DNA of 64,000 nucleotides from Deltaproteobacteria bacterium. GTDB taxonomy: Bacteria; Desulfobacterota; JAFDED01. Location of the stretch: assembly GCA_019310535.1 (NCBI GenBank), contig JAFDED010000017.1:1-64000 (forward strand), given 5' to 3'. The translations under genes were made by a program, and so were the position numbers. Shown piece after piece: positions 10,290-19,531 of the stretch. The notes under the pieces were generated by a model that saw only the letters and a list, made by a program, of their open reading frames with translations, made no database searches and was not told the DNA's origin. Position 1 is the stretch's first letter; every line of letters starts with the position of its first letter.

Positions 10290-11666
10290 ATGACCGAAAA
10301 CGCCGGTCAACTCACAGGGCTTTACAAAGAGGACGTGGAGCATTTGCTTCACCCGGTTACCCAGCTTAAGAATCATTTCCAGCAGGGACCGAGGATCCTG
10401 GAGAAGGGCGAAGGAATTTACGTTTTCGACCTGGATGGCAAACGATACATCGATGGGTTGTCCGGGCTGTGGAACGTCTGCATCGGGCATCACCGTCCCG
10501 AGATGGCCAAAGCCATTCAAGAGCAAGTAGAGAAGCTGGCCTTTAGTCCCACCTTTTTCGGATTCTCCAATATTCCGGCCATCAAACTGGCCGATAAACT
10601 GGCCGGCATAGTACCCGATGGTCTGACAAAAGTGCATTTTACCTCCGGAGGTGCCGAAACCAACGAGACCAACCTTAAGCTCGCCCGCTATTATCACAAG
10701 CTGATCGGCAAGCCAAATAAAACCAAGATCATATCGCGGCGTAAGGCTTACCATGGAATCTCCATGGGCGCCATGAGCGCGACGGGGATCGAGACCTACT
10801 GGAAGATGTTTGAGCCGATGGCCCCTGATTTCTTGCACATAGCCCCGCCTTATTGTTACCGCTGCGAGCTTCACCTGACCTATCCATCGTGCAACCTTGC
10901 ATGCGCCCGTCAGCTTCAGGAGGTCATCGACCGCGAGGGAAGGGACACGGTGGCAGCCTTCATCGGAGAGCTGATTCTCGGGGCCGGCGGCGTTATCGTG
11001 CCGCCTGATGATTACTGGCCGCTTATCCAGGATATATGTCTCCGTGAAGAAGTGCTTTTGATCATTGACGAGGTCATCACGGGCTTCGGGCGGACGGGGA
11101 AGTGGTTCTGCTGCGAGCATTACGGCCTTGAACCCCAAATGCTCTCCCTGGCCAAGGCCATCACCAGCGGGTACCTGCCTCTGGGCGCCGCCATGATCAA
11201 AGATGAAATTTACTCCGCCATGCTTGAACGCACCCCCACAGGAATGCCTTTTATGCACGGATTCACGTATAGCGGCCATCCCGTCGTGTGTGCGGCATCA
11301 CTTTGTAATCTTGGCATCATGGAACGAGAGGACCTCGTTGGCAACGCCGCGCGCACCGGGGCATACTTCCAGGAGCGGTTGAAAGAACTGGCACATCTCC
11401 CCATTGTTGGCGAGGTCCGGGGCAAGGGCCTCATCGCGGCGGTCGAGTTGGTGAGCGACAAGTCGAACCGCGATCCTTTCACTCCGCCCGGCTCAGGAGG
11501 GGCGGCGGTGGCACAACGGGCCTACGAGATGGGAATGATTTGCCGCGCCGCCGGCGACATCCTGGCCTTATCTCCGCCCCTGATCATCACCAAACAGCAG
11601 GTGGACGACATGGTGGAAATCCTGCGTCAGGCAATTGAGGATACGGTAAGGGAGTTGAAAAAATAA
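10290..11666 (+). CDS. class III PLP-dependent aminotransferase
   Basis: FTSGGAETNETNLKLARYYH, LLIIDEVITGFGRTGKWF, SLAKAITSGYLPLGAAM (PLP lysine). Confidence 0.92.
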   Translation: MTENAGQLTGLYKEDVEHLLHPVTQLKNHFQQGPRILEKGEGIYVFDLDGKRYIDGLSGLWNVCIGHHRPEMAKAIQEQVEKLAFSPTFFGFSNIPAIKLADKLAGIVPDGLTKVHFTSGGAETNETNLKLARYYHKLIGKPNKTKIISRRKAYHGISMGAMSATGIETYWKMFEPMAPDFLHIAPPYCYRCELHLTYPSCNLACARQLQEVIDREGRDTVAAFIGELILGAGGVIVPPDDYWPLIQDICLREEVLLIIDEVITGFGRTGKWFCCEHYGLEPQMLSLAKAITSGYLPLGAAMIKDEIYSAMLERTPTGMPFMHGFTYSGHPVVCAASLCNLGIMEREDLVGNAARTGAYFQERLKELAHLPIVGEVRGKGLIAAVELVSDKSNRDPFTPPGSGGAAVAQRAYEMGMICRAAGDILALSPPLIITKQQVDDMVEILRQAIEDTVRELKK

Positions 11667-11693
11667 TAGGATTATCCCATCAGGTCAGCACGT
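11666..11693 (+). repeat. solo terminal-repeat-like sequence related to the MITE-like elements at 27.1 and 60.1 kb
   Basis: ATAGGATTATCCCATCAGGTCAGCA here vs ATAGGACTATCCTATCAGCTCAGCA at 27086. Confidence 0.45.
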
Positions 11694-11702
11694 AAACTAC
11701 TA

Positions 11703-11724
11703 TCGCCTAAAGGCGAGGGTTTTT
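11703..11724 (+). terminator. possible Rho-independent terminator after the aminotransferase
   Basis: TCGCC-TAAA-GGCGA hairpin followed by GGGTTTTT. Confidence 0.45.
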
Positions 11725-12030
11725 CTCCCATTCCCCGAGTGGGACAATAAGCTGTTGTTACTGCGTACGGACATGTCTACCAATCTTTCCTCGTAATTTT
11801 TGGGGGGGACTCCCCTTATTTTATCCTTGACATCCTAGATGAATGCGGTTTATAAAAAATCAACTTATCTTGTAGGGAATCAAGAAATAGGGAAGGAGAA
11901 ACAGAGGATTCATAGAGCGATCAATCCTGAGTTTGATGAGTTTTTTCCATCACAGGGGCCGAATCTTGACCCCACAGGAGGTATCAGTGGACAAACGGGA
12001 AAGAACTATTTTTCAGAAAGGAGGAGAGAC

Positions 12031-13011
12031 ATGAAAAGGATAGTTTCGGTACTGCTGGTGGGCCTGATGGCCGCCGCGCTTCTGGTTTCCACCGGAGCCG
12101 GTGTCATGGCCGCAGAGAAAAAGTACCCCAGCAAACAGATCAATTGGTTGATTTTCTCATCAGCCGGGGGTGGAACCGATATCTTCTCCAGGATGGCCGC
12201 GATCCGTCTGCGCCGCATCCTCAAGGTTCCCATTGTCATCAGCACCATGAGCGGCGGCTCGGGCTCAAGGATGATGAATTACATGCTTACCAAGCCGAGA
12301 GACGGTTACACCATCGGGTCCATTACCAATTCCGGTCTCGGTGCCATTGCCCGGGGAATGACCAAGGCAAAACTGAGCGATCTGACAGGCATTGTCCGGG
12401 GCTGTTACGATCCTCAATCTTTTGTTGTATCCAGCAAGGGGCGCTTCAAGACCATTCAGGAAGCTGTGGAATTCGGGAAGGCAAACCCCAAGAAGGTGAA
12501 ATTTGGAATCGCTCACATGGCCGGCGTTGATCATATAACCGTTTACGAGTTTGCCAAGGCCGCTGGCTTTAAACCGGAATACGTGCCCTTCAAAAGTGGA
12601 GGGGAGATTATCGTGGCCCTGCTGTCAGGGACAATTGACCTCGGTGTCCTGAATCCAAGCGAGTTCCTGGGACAGTACGATGCCGGAACAGTAAAACCCG
12701 TGGTCTTTCTGGTTCCAAAGCGCTTGAAGGACTTCCCCGATGTCCCCACCACCAAGGAACTTGGATGGGACGTGGAGCAGGCCACCTGGCGCGGCGTTTT
12801 CCTCATGTCAGGAACTCCCGAGCCTGTTGTGGAGGTCCTGGAGAAGGCCTTTTTGAAGTCCATGAAGCACAAGGTCTATCAAGATTATCTTAAAAACAAC
12901 TACATGGGGCCTGAGAGTGTAATGAACAGAAAGGATTGGGAGGCCTTCCTTCAAAAGGAATACCCCATCTGGGAAAACGCCATGAAGACGTTGGGATACA
13001 AGAAAAAATAA
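12031..13011 (+). CDS. tctC: tripartite tricarboxylate transporter substrate-binding protein
   Basis: Signal peptide MKRIVSVLLVGLMAAALL; YPSKQINWLIFSSAGGGTDIFSRMAA, VPTTKELGWDV; Shine-Dalgarno ggaggagag upstream. Confidence 0.88.
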   Translation: MKRIVSVLLVGLMAAALLVSTGAGVMAAEKKYPSKQINWLIFSSAGGGTDIFSRMAAIRLRRILKVPIVISTMSGGSGSRMMNYMLTKPRDGYTIGSITNSGLGAIARGMTKAKLSDLTGIVRGCYDPQSFVVSSKGRFKTIQEAVEFGKANPKKVKFGIAHMAGVDHITVYEFAKAAGFKPEYVPFKSGGEIIVALLSGTIDLGVLNPSEFLGQYDAGTVKPVVFLVPKRLKDFPDVPTTKELGWDVEQATWRGVFLMSGTPEPVVEVLEKAFLKSMKHKVYQDYLKNNYMGPESVMNRKDWEAFLQKEYPIWENAMKTLGYKKK

Positions 13012-13021
13012 AGGAAGAGGC

Positions 13022-13047
13022 GGGAACCCGGCCTCGCCCGGGTTCCC
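13022..13047 (+). promoter_or_regulatory. intercistronic hairpin between tctC and tctB
   Basis: GGGAACCCGG-CCTCGC-CCGGGTTCCC, perfect 10-bp stem. Confidence 0.75.
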
Positions 13048-13075
13048 CATTTTCATGTTTTGTGAGTCGTTGCCG

Positions 13076-13531
13076 ATGAATAAAGATCTTCGTATCGGTT
13101 TAGTATTACTGGTTATTTTCCTCATCCTTTTCGGCATCAGCTTTACGCTGCCGGTATCCGCCATGGCTGAAACACATACCAGTCCGGCCTTTTTCCCGCG
13201 CATTGTTCTTATCATCGCTCTGGGATTGACTTGTATTCTGATCATGAAAAATCTTTTTGTTAAAGAGGTCTCTTCAGGTAATAAAGGACTTACCAGAGAA
13301 CAGAGGGTGAGAACCCTGGGATCGATGGGCCTGGCCGTTCTTTACGGATTTGGCACTATTTTTATCGGAACCTTCGTCTCCATGTTTTTCTTGATCATAG
13401 CCATAATGTTCATGTGGGGGGTGCGCAATAAATTAGTCATACTGCTCAATGCTCTTTTAACCCCGGTTTTTGTTTATTATGTCTTTACTAAAATATTGCT
13501 GGTCCAGTTTCCATCGGGATTCTTGTTTTAA
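13076..13531 (+). CDS. tctB: tripartite tricarboxylate transporter TctB family protein
   Basis: ~150 aa, four TM segments, lies between TctC and TctA; ATG 13076 preferred over 13055. Confidence 0.82.
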   Translation: MNKDLRIGLVLLVIFLILFGISFTLPVSAMAETHTSPAFFPRIVLIIALGLTCILIMKNLFVKEVSSGNKGLTREQRVRTLGSMGLAVLYGFGTIFIGTFVSMFFLIIAIMFMWGVRNKLVILLNALLTPVFVYYVFTKILLVQFPSGFLF

Positions 13532-13543
13532 AAAGAGGTTCCC

Positions 13544-15061
13544 ATGTTAGACCAATTGCTCCTCGGGATAAATACCATATTGCAGCCCTGGAACTTTCTT
13601 GCCATCCTGACAGGGGTTGTATCCGGGATTATCATCGGAGCTTTGCCTGGGTTGACGTCCACCATGGGAGTGGCCCTGCTCATCCCTTTCACCTATACCA
13701 TGGAACCGATCCCGGCCATCTGCATGCTGACTGCTCTTTACTGCGGGGGCACCTATGGCGGATCCATTTCAGCCATTCTGGTTCGCGCGCCGGGAACGCC
13801 CGCTGCCGCAGCCACCACGTTCGACGGCTATCCCCTGGCACAAAAGGGAATGGCGGGGAAAGCTCTGGGCATGGCTTGCATCAGTTCCAGCCTCGGTGGA
13901 TTGTTCAGCGTCATTGTGCTGATCTTGCTGGCGCCCTTTCTGGCCAATATCGCCATTAAATTCGGCCCACCCGAATATTTCGCCCTTGCGGTCTTTGGCC
14001 TCAGTATGATCAGCAGTCTCGGAGCCAAATCGGTCCTGAAAAACCTGATCGGTGGAACCATCGGCGTCTTTCTTGCCTGCGTCGGAATGGATGAATTCTC
14101 CGGATTCACTCGATACGATTTCGGCATCACTCACCTGATGGATGGAATCAGCTTTATCCCTGTTATGATCGGCCTGTTTGCAGCGGCAGAAGTTTTCAGG
14201 CAGGCAGAAATAGGGATGCACAAGATCGTGGTAGATAAAAAAATTACCGGCCTGTTACCTTCCTGGGAGGATATCAAGGAGGTCAAGGCCACCCTCGTGC
14301 GGTCATCCCTGATCGGCACCTTCATCGGAATATTGCCGGCGGAAGGCGGGACGGTGGCCTCATTTATCGGGTATAATGAAGCTAAACGTTTTTCCAAGCA
14401 TCCCGAAAAGTTCGGTACAGGGATTCTGGACGGAATAGCCGGGCCCGAAACCGCCAACAATGCCGCGACCGGGGGGGCTATGGTGCCGACCCTGGCTCTG
14501 GGGATCCCCGGAAGCGGCACCACGGCCGTTATACTTGGCGCCCTGCTGGTCCAGGGCCTGCGACCGGGACCCCTGCTCTTTATTCAAAACTCTAAGATAG
14601 TATACGCGATTTTTGCCGGGATGTTCGCCGCCAACCTTATCTTTCTCGTGCTCGGCCTTGTAGGCGCAAAACTATTTTCCCAGATCATAAGAATACCAAA
14701 TTATGTGCTGAATCCAATAATTCTCATCCTGTGCATTGTCGGCTCCTATGCCTTGAATAATAATATGGCCGATGTCTGGATTATGCTAGCTAGCGGCATT
14801 ATCGGATATAAAATGCGCGAGCATGGTTTCGCGGCTGCTCCCATTGTGCTGGGCCTGGTCCTGGGAGAGTTGATCGAGATTTCGCTCCGGCGTTCCCTGA
14901 TTGTTTTCGGAAACAATCCCTTTATCTTCTTCACACGGCCCTATTCGGCCCTGTTTATTGTTCTGACGGTTCTTGGCCTTCTTTCTCCCTGGATTCGCAA
15001 CCTTATTGAAAACAGAGGATTTAAAATACGAACTGCTGTCAACAAATCGGACACTAAATAA
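13544..15061 (+). CDS. tctA: tripartite tricarboxylate transporter permease
   Basis: GIIIGALPGLTSTMGVALLIPFTY, GTYGGSISAILVRAPGTPAAAATTFDGYPLAQKG. Confidence 0.95.
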   Translation: MLDQLLLGINTILQPWNFLAILTGVVSGIIIGALPGLTSTMGVALLIPFTYTMEPIPAICMLTALYCGGTYGGSISAILVRAPGTPAAAATTFDGYPLAQKGMAGKALGMACISSSLGGLFSVIVLILLAPFLANIAIKFGPPEYFALAVFGLSMISSLGAKSVLKNLIGGTIGVFLACVGMDEFSGFTRYDFGITHLMDGISFIPVMIGLFAAAEVFRQAEIGMHKIVVDKKITGLLPSWEDIKEVKATLVRSSLIGTFIGILPAEGGTVASFIGYNEAKRFSKHPEKFGTGILDGIAGPETANNAATGGAMVPTLALGIPGSGTTAVILGALLVQGLRPGPLLFIQNSKIVYAIFAGMFAANLIFLVLGLVGAKLFSQIIRIPNYVLNPIILILCIVGSYALNNNMADVWIMLASGIIGYKMREHGFAAAPIVLGLVLGELIEISLRRSLIVFGNNPFIFFTRPYSALFIVLTVLGLLSPWIRNLIENRGFKIRTAVNKSDTK

Positions 15062-15379
15062 CAACTTTTAACATCACTGACTCAAGCCAGGTGTATCAGT
15101 TATAGTAAACCGCACGCAGAATAACTCAAGAATAGGCAAAAGTATTGTTTAGCCAAGTGCACTACGGCATACTGACAACTCTCCCGTAGAGGAATCCGCG
15201 TGTATGATTGCCGCCAATAATTTCTTCTGACATATATAGTAAATCAACTAAGGCATCGTTTTTTCCCCCTGAATTGTCTTCGATACCCCTGTAAAGAAAA
15301 AAATACAATGCAGGGCGCGGAATCAGAGGAATGAGCGGGTCTGTTTGTACAATGTCAAAAATACCAAGACAGGAATCGA

Positions 15380-15928
15380 GTGATTGTTATGAAAGTAATA
15401 GGAGTTCATCTGGATCGTTGCACAGGCTGCAAGACCTGTGAACTGTACTGTGCCGTCGAGAGGGGAAGCGTTGGAAAGACGCTTTTTAAAGCCGTTCAGG
15501 AATCACCAGCGCCACAGCCGCGTGTTCGCGTGGAAGGGAGTAATGACGCACCGCTTCCCTTCCAGTGTCGCCACTGCCTCCAGGCACCGTGCCTGAACGC
15601 GTGCCTCACCGGCGCCCTGGTCCGCGACCCGGAGACAAATATGGTGGTCGTTCATGAGGACCGCTGTATTGCATGCTGGACCTGCACCATGTACTGTCCC
15701 TACGGTGTTATTTTCCCGTGGCCGCAGAGGGAAATGGCACTCAAGTGCGACCGGTGTGCCTATATGGAAAGCCCTGTTTGTGTCGATGTTTGCCCCGCGA
15801 ATGCTTTGGAGTTGGTGGAAGTGAATGACTTCGACGAAATGTTTCGTGAAAGAAGGCAGGAAATTAGCAACAATCTGACTTCCGGGGATGAAAAAAAGGG
15901 ATTGCTCTTGCTGGATCTCGTTCGGTAA
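15380..15928 (+). CDS. CooF-like 4Fe-4S ferredoxin
   Basis: DRCTGCKTCELYC, FQCRHCLQAPCLNAC, DRCIACWTCTMYCPYGVIFPW, KCDRCAYMESPVCVDVCP: four-cluster HycB/CooF-type architecture. Confidence 0.85.
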   Translation: MIVMKVIGVHLDRCTGCKTCELYCAVERGSVGKTLFKAVQESPAPQPRVRVEGSNDAPLPFQCRHCLQAPCLNACLTGALVRDPETNMVVVHEDRCIACWTCTMYCPYGVIFPWPQREMALKCDRCAYMESPVCVDVCPANALELVEVNDFDEMFRERRQEISNNLTSGDEKKGLLLLDLVR

Positions 15929-15982
15929 ACTCTTAACTCACATTTCTTCACTTTAAGCAACAATGTAGGAGTAGATAAGTCC

Positions 15983-17464
15983 ATGGAAACAATTTATGTA
16001 AAAACAATAGACCCCATCAGCCAAGATCTCCTGCGCTCAGCGGCTCAGCAGGGACTCAAACTTAACTGGGAGCGCTACGAGAGCCTGCAACCTCAGGATG
16101 GTTTTCTGCGAGTGGGTCTGAGTTGCCCTTATGGCTGTTTACAGGGGCCTTGCAGAATCGATCCCTTTGGCCGGGGTCCCGACCGCGGGCTTTGCGGTCT
16201 GGAACGGGACGGTATGGTGGCCGCCTTTTTGCTGCGCCTCTCCCTCCACGGGGCCCTGGAGGCCATGAACGGTCTCTCGGGGCCTGATAAGGGCTGCGAG
16301 GTATCATGGCCCGAACCTCTGAATACAATGGTCGACCGTGCTCTTAAAAACCTTGGAGGGAATACCCTTTCCCTGGAAGAGGTCTATAACAGTGCTTTCC
16401 TTTTGCAAAGACCCATGGAACCCCCTGAGCGATTGATCCTCCAGGCCTTGCGCCTGGGAGTCATGACCTTGGGGTTGCTGGAACAGGGGCACGCACTGGG
16501 AGATGCCTTGGGGAATCCGCAGTGCAAGGCGGGATATGGGCTTCTCGCTGGTGATGACATTGTTATTGGGATAAGCGGACACCCCTCCCGTCGGTTCCTA
16601 AAAGACGTACAAGAGGAGGCTTCCCGCAAATCTTCAATCAGCGTGCGACTGGTCTCTCTTGGAGACTTGATCCCCCTTAATGAGAGCTTAGTGCCTTGCG
16701 CCTGCACCTCAGGAGAAGCTGAACTGGTGGTGAGCTCAGGCAGAATTGCTCTTCTTCTCGCCGGGCCTGGAGCTGATCCATCCCTGCCTGAGTTGTGCAG
16801 ACGCCTCGATGTGCCCCTGGTTAAGTCCCAAGACGTCAAAAAAGCGGAAGAACTCTTGAGTCTCGCCAGGGAATCTTCCAGCAGCCGCCCCCGGGGAACC
16901 TTCAATCCGGACCCAGCCCTGGTGCAGGAAGCCCGAATCAACCGGGCCGCTGGCGGGCTGGAAGACTTGTTGAAAAAGAATCCCGCAAAAAAACTGGCTC
17001 TTCTGGGTGGAGCGGATACTCCTCAGCAGTCCTTCGGCTGGATACCGGTGGAGGTGGCTTCCGCCCTTCTGGGAGAAGGGGTGCTCGTGGCCGGTTGGGG
17101 AGATGCCGCCCTGTGGATGCTCAAAGGAGGGCTCGCTGCAGAAGAACGAGAGTACCCCGCCCGGCTTCTTGACGATCAACAGGGCCCTCTGATCGCCCTG
17201 AAGGCCATGGCCGTGCAGGGGAAACTGCAGAACCTCCAGGGAATCTGCTTTACGGGACTTAAGGCATGCCGGGATCTGGCGGTTGCGCTGGGCCTGGCCA
17301 GCCTGGGATGTAAGGTGTGCATCGCGGTTCCGCTCCCCCTCTGGGGGAGCGAAAACGTCCGTACCCTGCTGGCTGACAGGATCGCAGCCGGAGGCGGAAT
17401 CCTTGCCCATTTCGACCACCCACCAAACGCACAGGAACTATTGGAATGGTTCTTGAAACGCTGA
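15983..17464 (+). CDS. short CooS/CODH catalytic subunit homologue, putatively missing C-cluster ligands
   Basis: SCPYGCLQGPCRIDPFGRGPDRGLCG matches the CODH B-cluster motif (C..CLQGPCRINPFG...GICG); ISGHPSR, VPCACTSGEAELV; C-terminal GCKVCIAVPLPLWGSENVRTLLADRIAAGGGILAHFDHPPNAQELLEWF resembles the CooS C-terminus. Confidence 0.75.
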   Translation: METIYVKTIDPISQDLLRSAAQQGLKLNWERYESLQPQDGFLRVGLSCPYGCLQGPCRIDPFGRGPDRGLCGLERDGMVAAFLLRLSLHGALEAMNGLSGPDKGCEVSWPEPLNTMVDRALKNLGGNTLSLEEVYNSAFLLQRPMEPPERLILQALRLGVMTLGLLEQGHALGDALGNPQCKAGYGLLAGDDIVIGISGHPSRRFLKDVQEEASRKSSISVRLVSLGDLIPLNESLVPCACTSGEAELVVSSGRIALLLAGPGADPSLPELCRRLDVPLVKSQDVKKAEELLSLARESSSSRPRGTFNPDPALVQEARINRAAGGLEDLLKKNPAKKLALLGGADTPQQSFGWIPVEVASALLGEGVLVAGWGDAALWMLKGGLAAEEREYPARLLDDQQGPLIALKAMAVQGKLQNLQGICFTGLKACRDLAVALGLASLGCKVCIAVPLPLWGSENVRTLLADRIAAGGGILAHFDHPPNAQELLEWFLKR

Positions 17465-17513
17465 TTTGCGAAATTTCGAATTTCCAAATGTTCAACAGGG
17501 CGGGAGCATATCA

Positions 17514-18791
17514 ATGGAATGCCTTATAGTTGGCGGAGGGGCCGCAGGTCTGCATGCAGCTCTGATGTGCAGGCAATGCTGGCCGGAAAAATCCGTCACC
17601 CTCATCGAAGCTGAAGCAGAGACCGGGTACTACCGCACCCTCCTGCCCCAGTTCATGGTGGGGCAGATGGAAGAGGAAAAGCTGTTTTTTTGGAAACCCG
17701 GGGAGGATTCGCGCTTGAAGGTTCGAGCAGGGCTGAAAGTTGAGTCCCTGGACAGGATCAATCAGTGCCTGCGCCTGGAAAATAATGAGAAGCTCCGGTA
17801 TGAGCGCCTGGTTCTGGCACCCGGTGGCCGCCCGCTCATGCCCGGCATATGCGCCGATGCTTCATGCCGGGGGATATTCCCCGTGCGCGATCTCACAACG
17901 GCCAGAAAGGTTCGGGAATGGCTCGACGGACACCGGGAAATCGTGGTACTCGGGGGCGGATTGGTGGGACTGAAGACTGCGGTCTCTCTCAGGATTTCAG
18001 GTTTCAAGGTTTCCCTGGTGGAAAAAGAAGACCACCTGTTGCCCCGGGTATTGAGTTCCGGTGCAGCCCGGCCGGTGGAGGATCATCTCAGGCATATGGG
18101 GATGAGCCTTTTCCTGGGTTGCTCTCTGGAGGATATCCGGATAGAGAGAGGGTCGTTAAAGTCGGTGCGTGCGGGTAGTCAATGGCTGCCGTGTGCAACC
18201 CTGATGGTGGCCATCGGCTCATCCCCCGATGTGGGGTTCCTTAAGGGTTCAGGTCTGCTGGAGAATGAAGAACTTGTGGTGTCTCCCACCTTGCAAACCC
18301 GGGATGAAATAATTTACGCCGCGGGAGATGCGGTTTCCATCTGCAATTATGAAGGGGAGAAATTCTCTCCCTGGACATGGCCTCAGGCGGTCTCCCAGGG
18401 CAAGCTGGCCAGTGGTAACCTATACAGACCCATACCGCTGCCCCTTAACGTCCTGACTCGCCCCAACTCCATGAATCTCCACGGACTGTCGATAGTGATC
18501 CTGGGGCCACCGGTGGAGGGGGCTGAGGTGATCCATTATACCGAGTCGGCCGACAGTATTTACCGGGAGCTTTTCATCAGGGATGGACGCATTGTAGGGG
18601 GGGCATTGGTTGGAGACATATCAGGGGCCGGCACCTTACACGCGGCAATGACCACCGGAAAAAATGCCGAAATGCAAGATTCGCAATTCGAATTTTCTCT
18701 ATTACAGCCCCGCAGCAGGGTGCTTTCAAGGTTTGTGGGGAACTATTTTGGGCAGAGACGGCGGGCACGTTTACTGCTGCATCAGGAGTAA
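17514..18791 (+). CDS. FAD-dependent NAD(P)/pyridine nucleotide-disulfide family oxidoreductase
   Basis: MECLIVGGGAAGLHAAL dinucleotide-binding site, second GxGxxG VVLGGGLVGLKTA, YAAGDAVSI. Confidence 0.88.
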   Translation: MECLIVGGGAAGLHAALMCRQCWPEKSVTLIEAEAETGYYRTLLPQFMVGQMEEEKLFFWKPGEDSRLKVRAGLKVESLDRINQCLRLENNEKLRYERLVLAPGGRPLMPGICADASCRGIFPVRDLTTARKVREWLDGHREIVVLGGGLVGLKTAVSLRISGFKVSLVEKEDHLLPRVLSSGAARPVEDHLRHMGMSLFLGCSLEDIRIERGSLKSVRAGSQWLPCATLMVAIGSSPDVGFLKGSGLLENEELVVSPTLQTRDEIIYAAGDAVSICNYEGEKFSPWTWPQAVSQGKLASGNLYRPIPLPLNVLTRPNSMNLHGLSIVILGPPVEGAEVIHYTESADSIYRELFIRDGRIVGGALVGDISGAGTLHAAMTTGKNAEMQDSQFEFSLLQPRSRVLSRFVGNYFGQRRRARLLLHQE

Positions 18792-18796
18792 AGGAC

Positions 18797-19516
18797 ATGA
18801 TGATCCACAAGGAAATTTGTGTTGGTTGCGGGCGGTGTCATCCATACTGCCCCACAAGTGCCATTCACTTTGATGACTTGAAAAGCGTGGTGGATCAGGA
18901 TGTTTGTTACGAATGCGGGTCCTGCCTGCGGGCGGATGTCTGTCCCGTGGATGCCATTGAGGAGAGTCCGCATGTCTATGAATATCCCCGTGCGCTTCGA
19001 AAATATTTCAGCGACCCCGAAGCCACCCACGCTTTGACGGGTATGTCAGGCCGCGGCACCGAGGAGTCTAAAACCAACGACGTTACGAACAGGTGCGGCC
19101 CTGGTGAGGTAGGAATCGCCATCGAGGTGGGCCGGCCCACCATCGGGATGGACCTGAAGGACATCCAGAAAATCACCAGGGCTCTGGCCAGGGCCGGTAT
19201 CCACGAGATCGAGCCCAACAACCCCATCCATTCAATGATTCAAGACCCATCAACCGGAGACCTGAAACCGGAGCTGATGGGGGAACGGGTCCTCAGTGCA
19301 ATCATCGAAATAGCGGTGAAGCGCGATCGACTGCGCCATGTCCTTCGCACCCTGAAAAATGTCGCCGGGGAGCTGGACAGCATTTTTTGTCTGGATGTTA
19401 TCACTCAACTGGAACCCGGGCTGAGGGTGCCACAGGAAGTGTTGGACGTCATAGAATCAGAGGGGCTGTCGTGGAGGCCCAACGCCAAGATCAACATGGG
19501 CCTTGGAAGGGCCTGA
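18797..19516 (+). CDS. 2[4Fe-4S] ferredoxin domain fused to a C-terminal domain of unknown function
   Basis: ICVGCGRCHPYCPTSAI and VCYECGSCLRADVCPVDAI followed by ~170 aa I could not assign. Confidence 0.75.
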   Translation: MMIHKEICVGCGRCHPYCPTSAIHFDDLKSVVDQDVCYECGSCLRADVCPVDAIEESPHVYEYPRALRKYFSDPEATHALTGMSGRGTEESKTNDVTNRCGPGEVGIAIEVGRPTIGMDLKDIQKITRALARAGIHEIEPNNPIHSMIQDPSTGDLKPELMGERVLSAIIEIAVKRDRLRHVLRTLKNVAGELDSIFCLDVITQLEPGLRVPQEVLDVIESEGLSWRPNAKINMGLGRA

Positions 19517-19531
19517 GAACAGGAACGTATC

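Noticed and set aside
10191-11279. 362-aa minus-strand ORF
   Set aside because: Antisense to the class III aminotransferase; composition is shadow-like.
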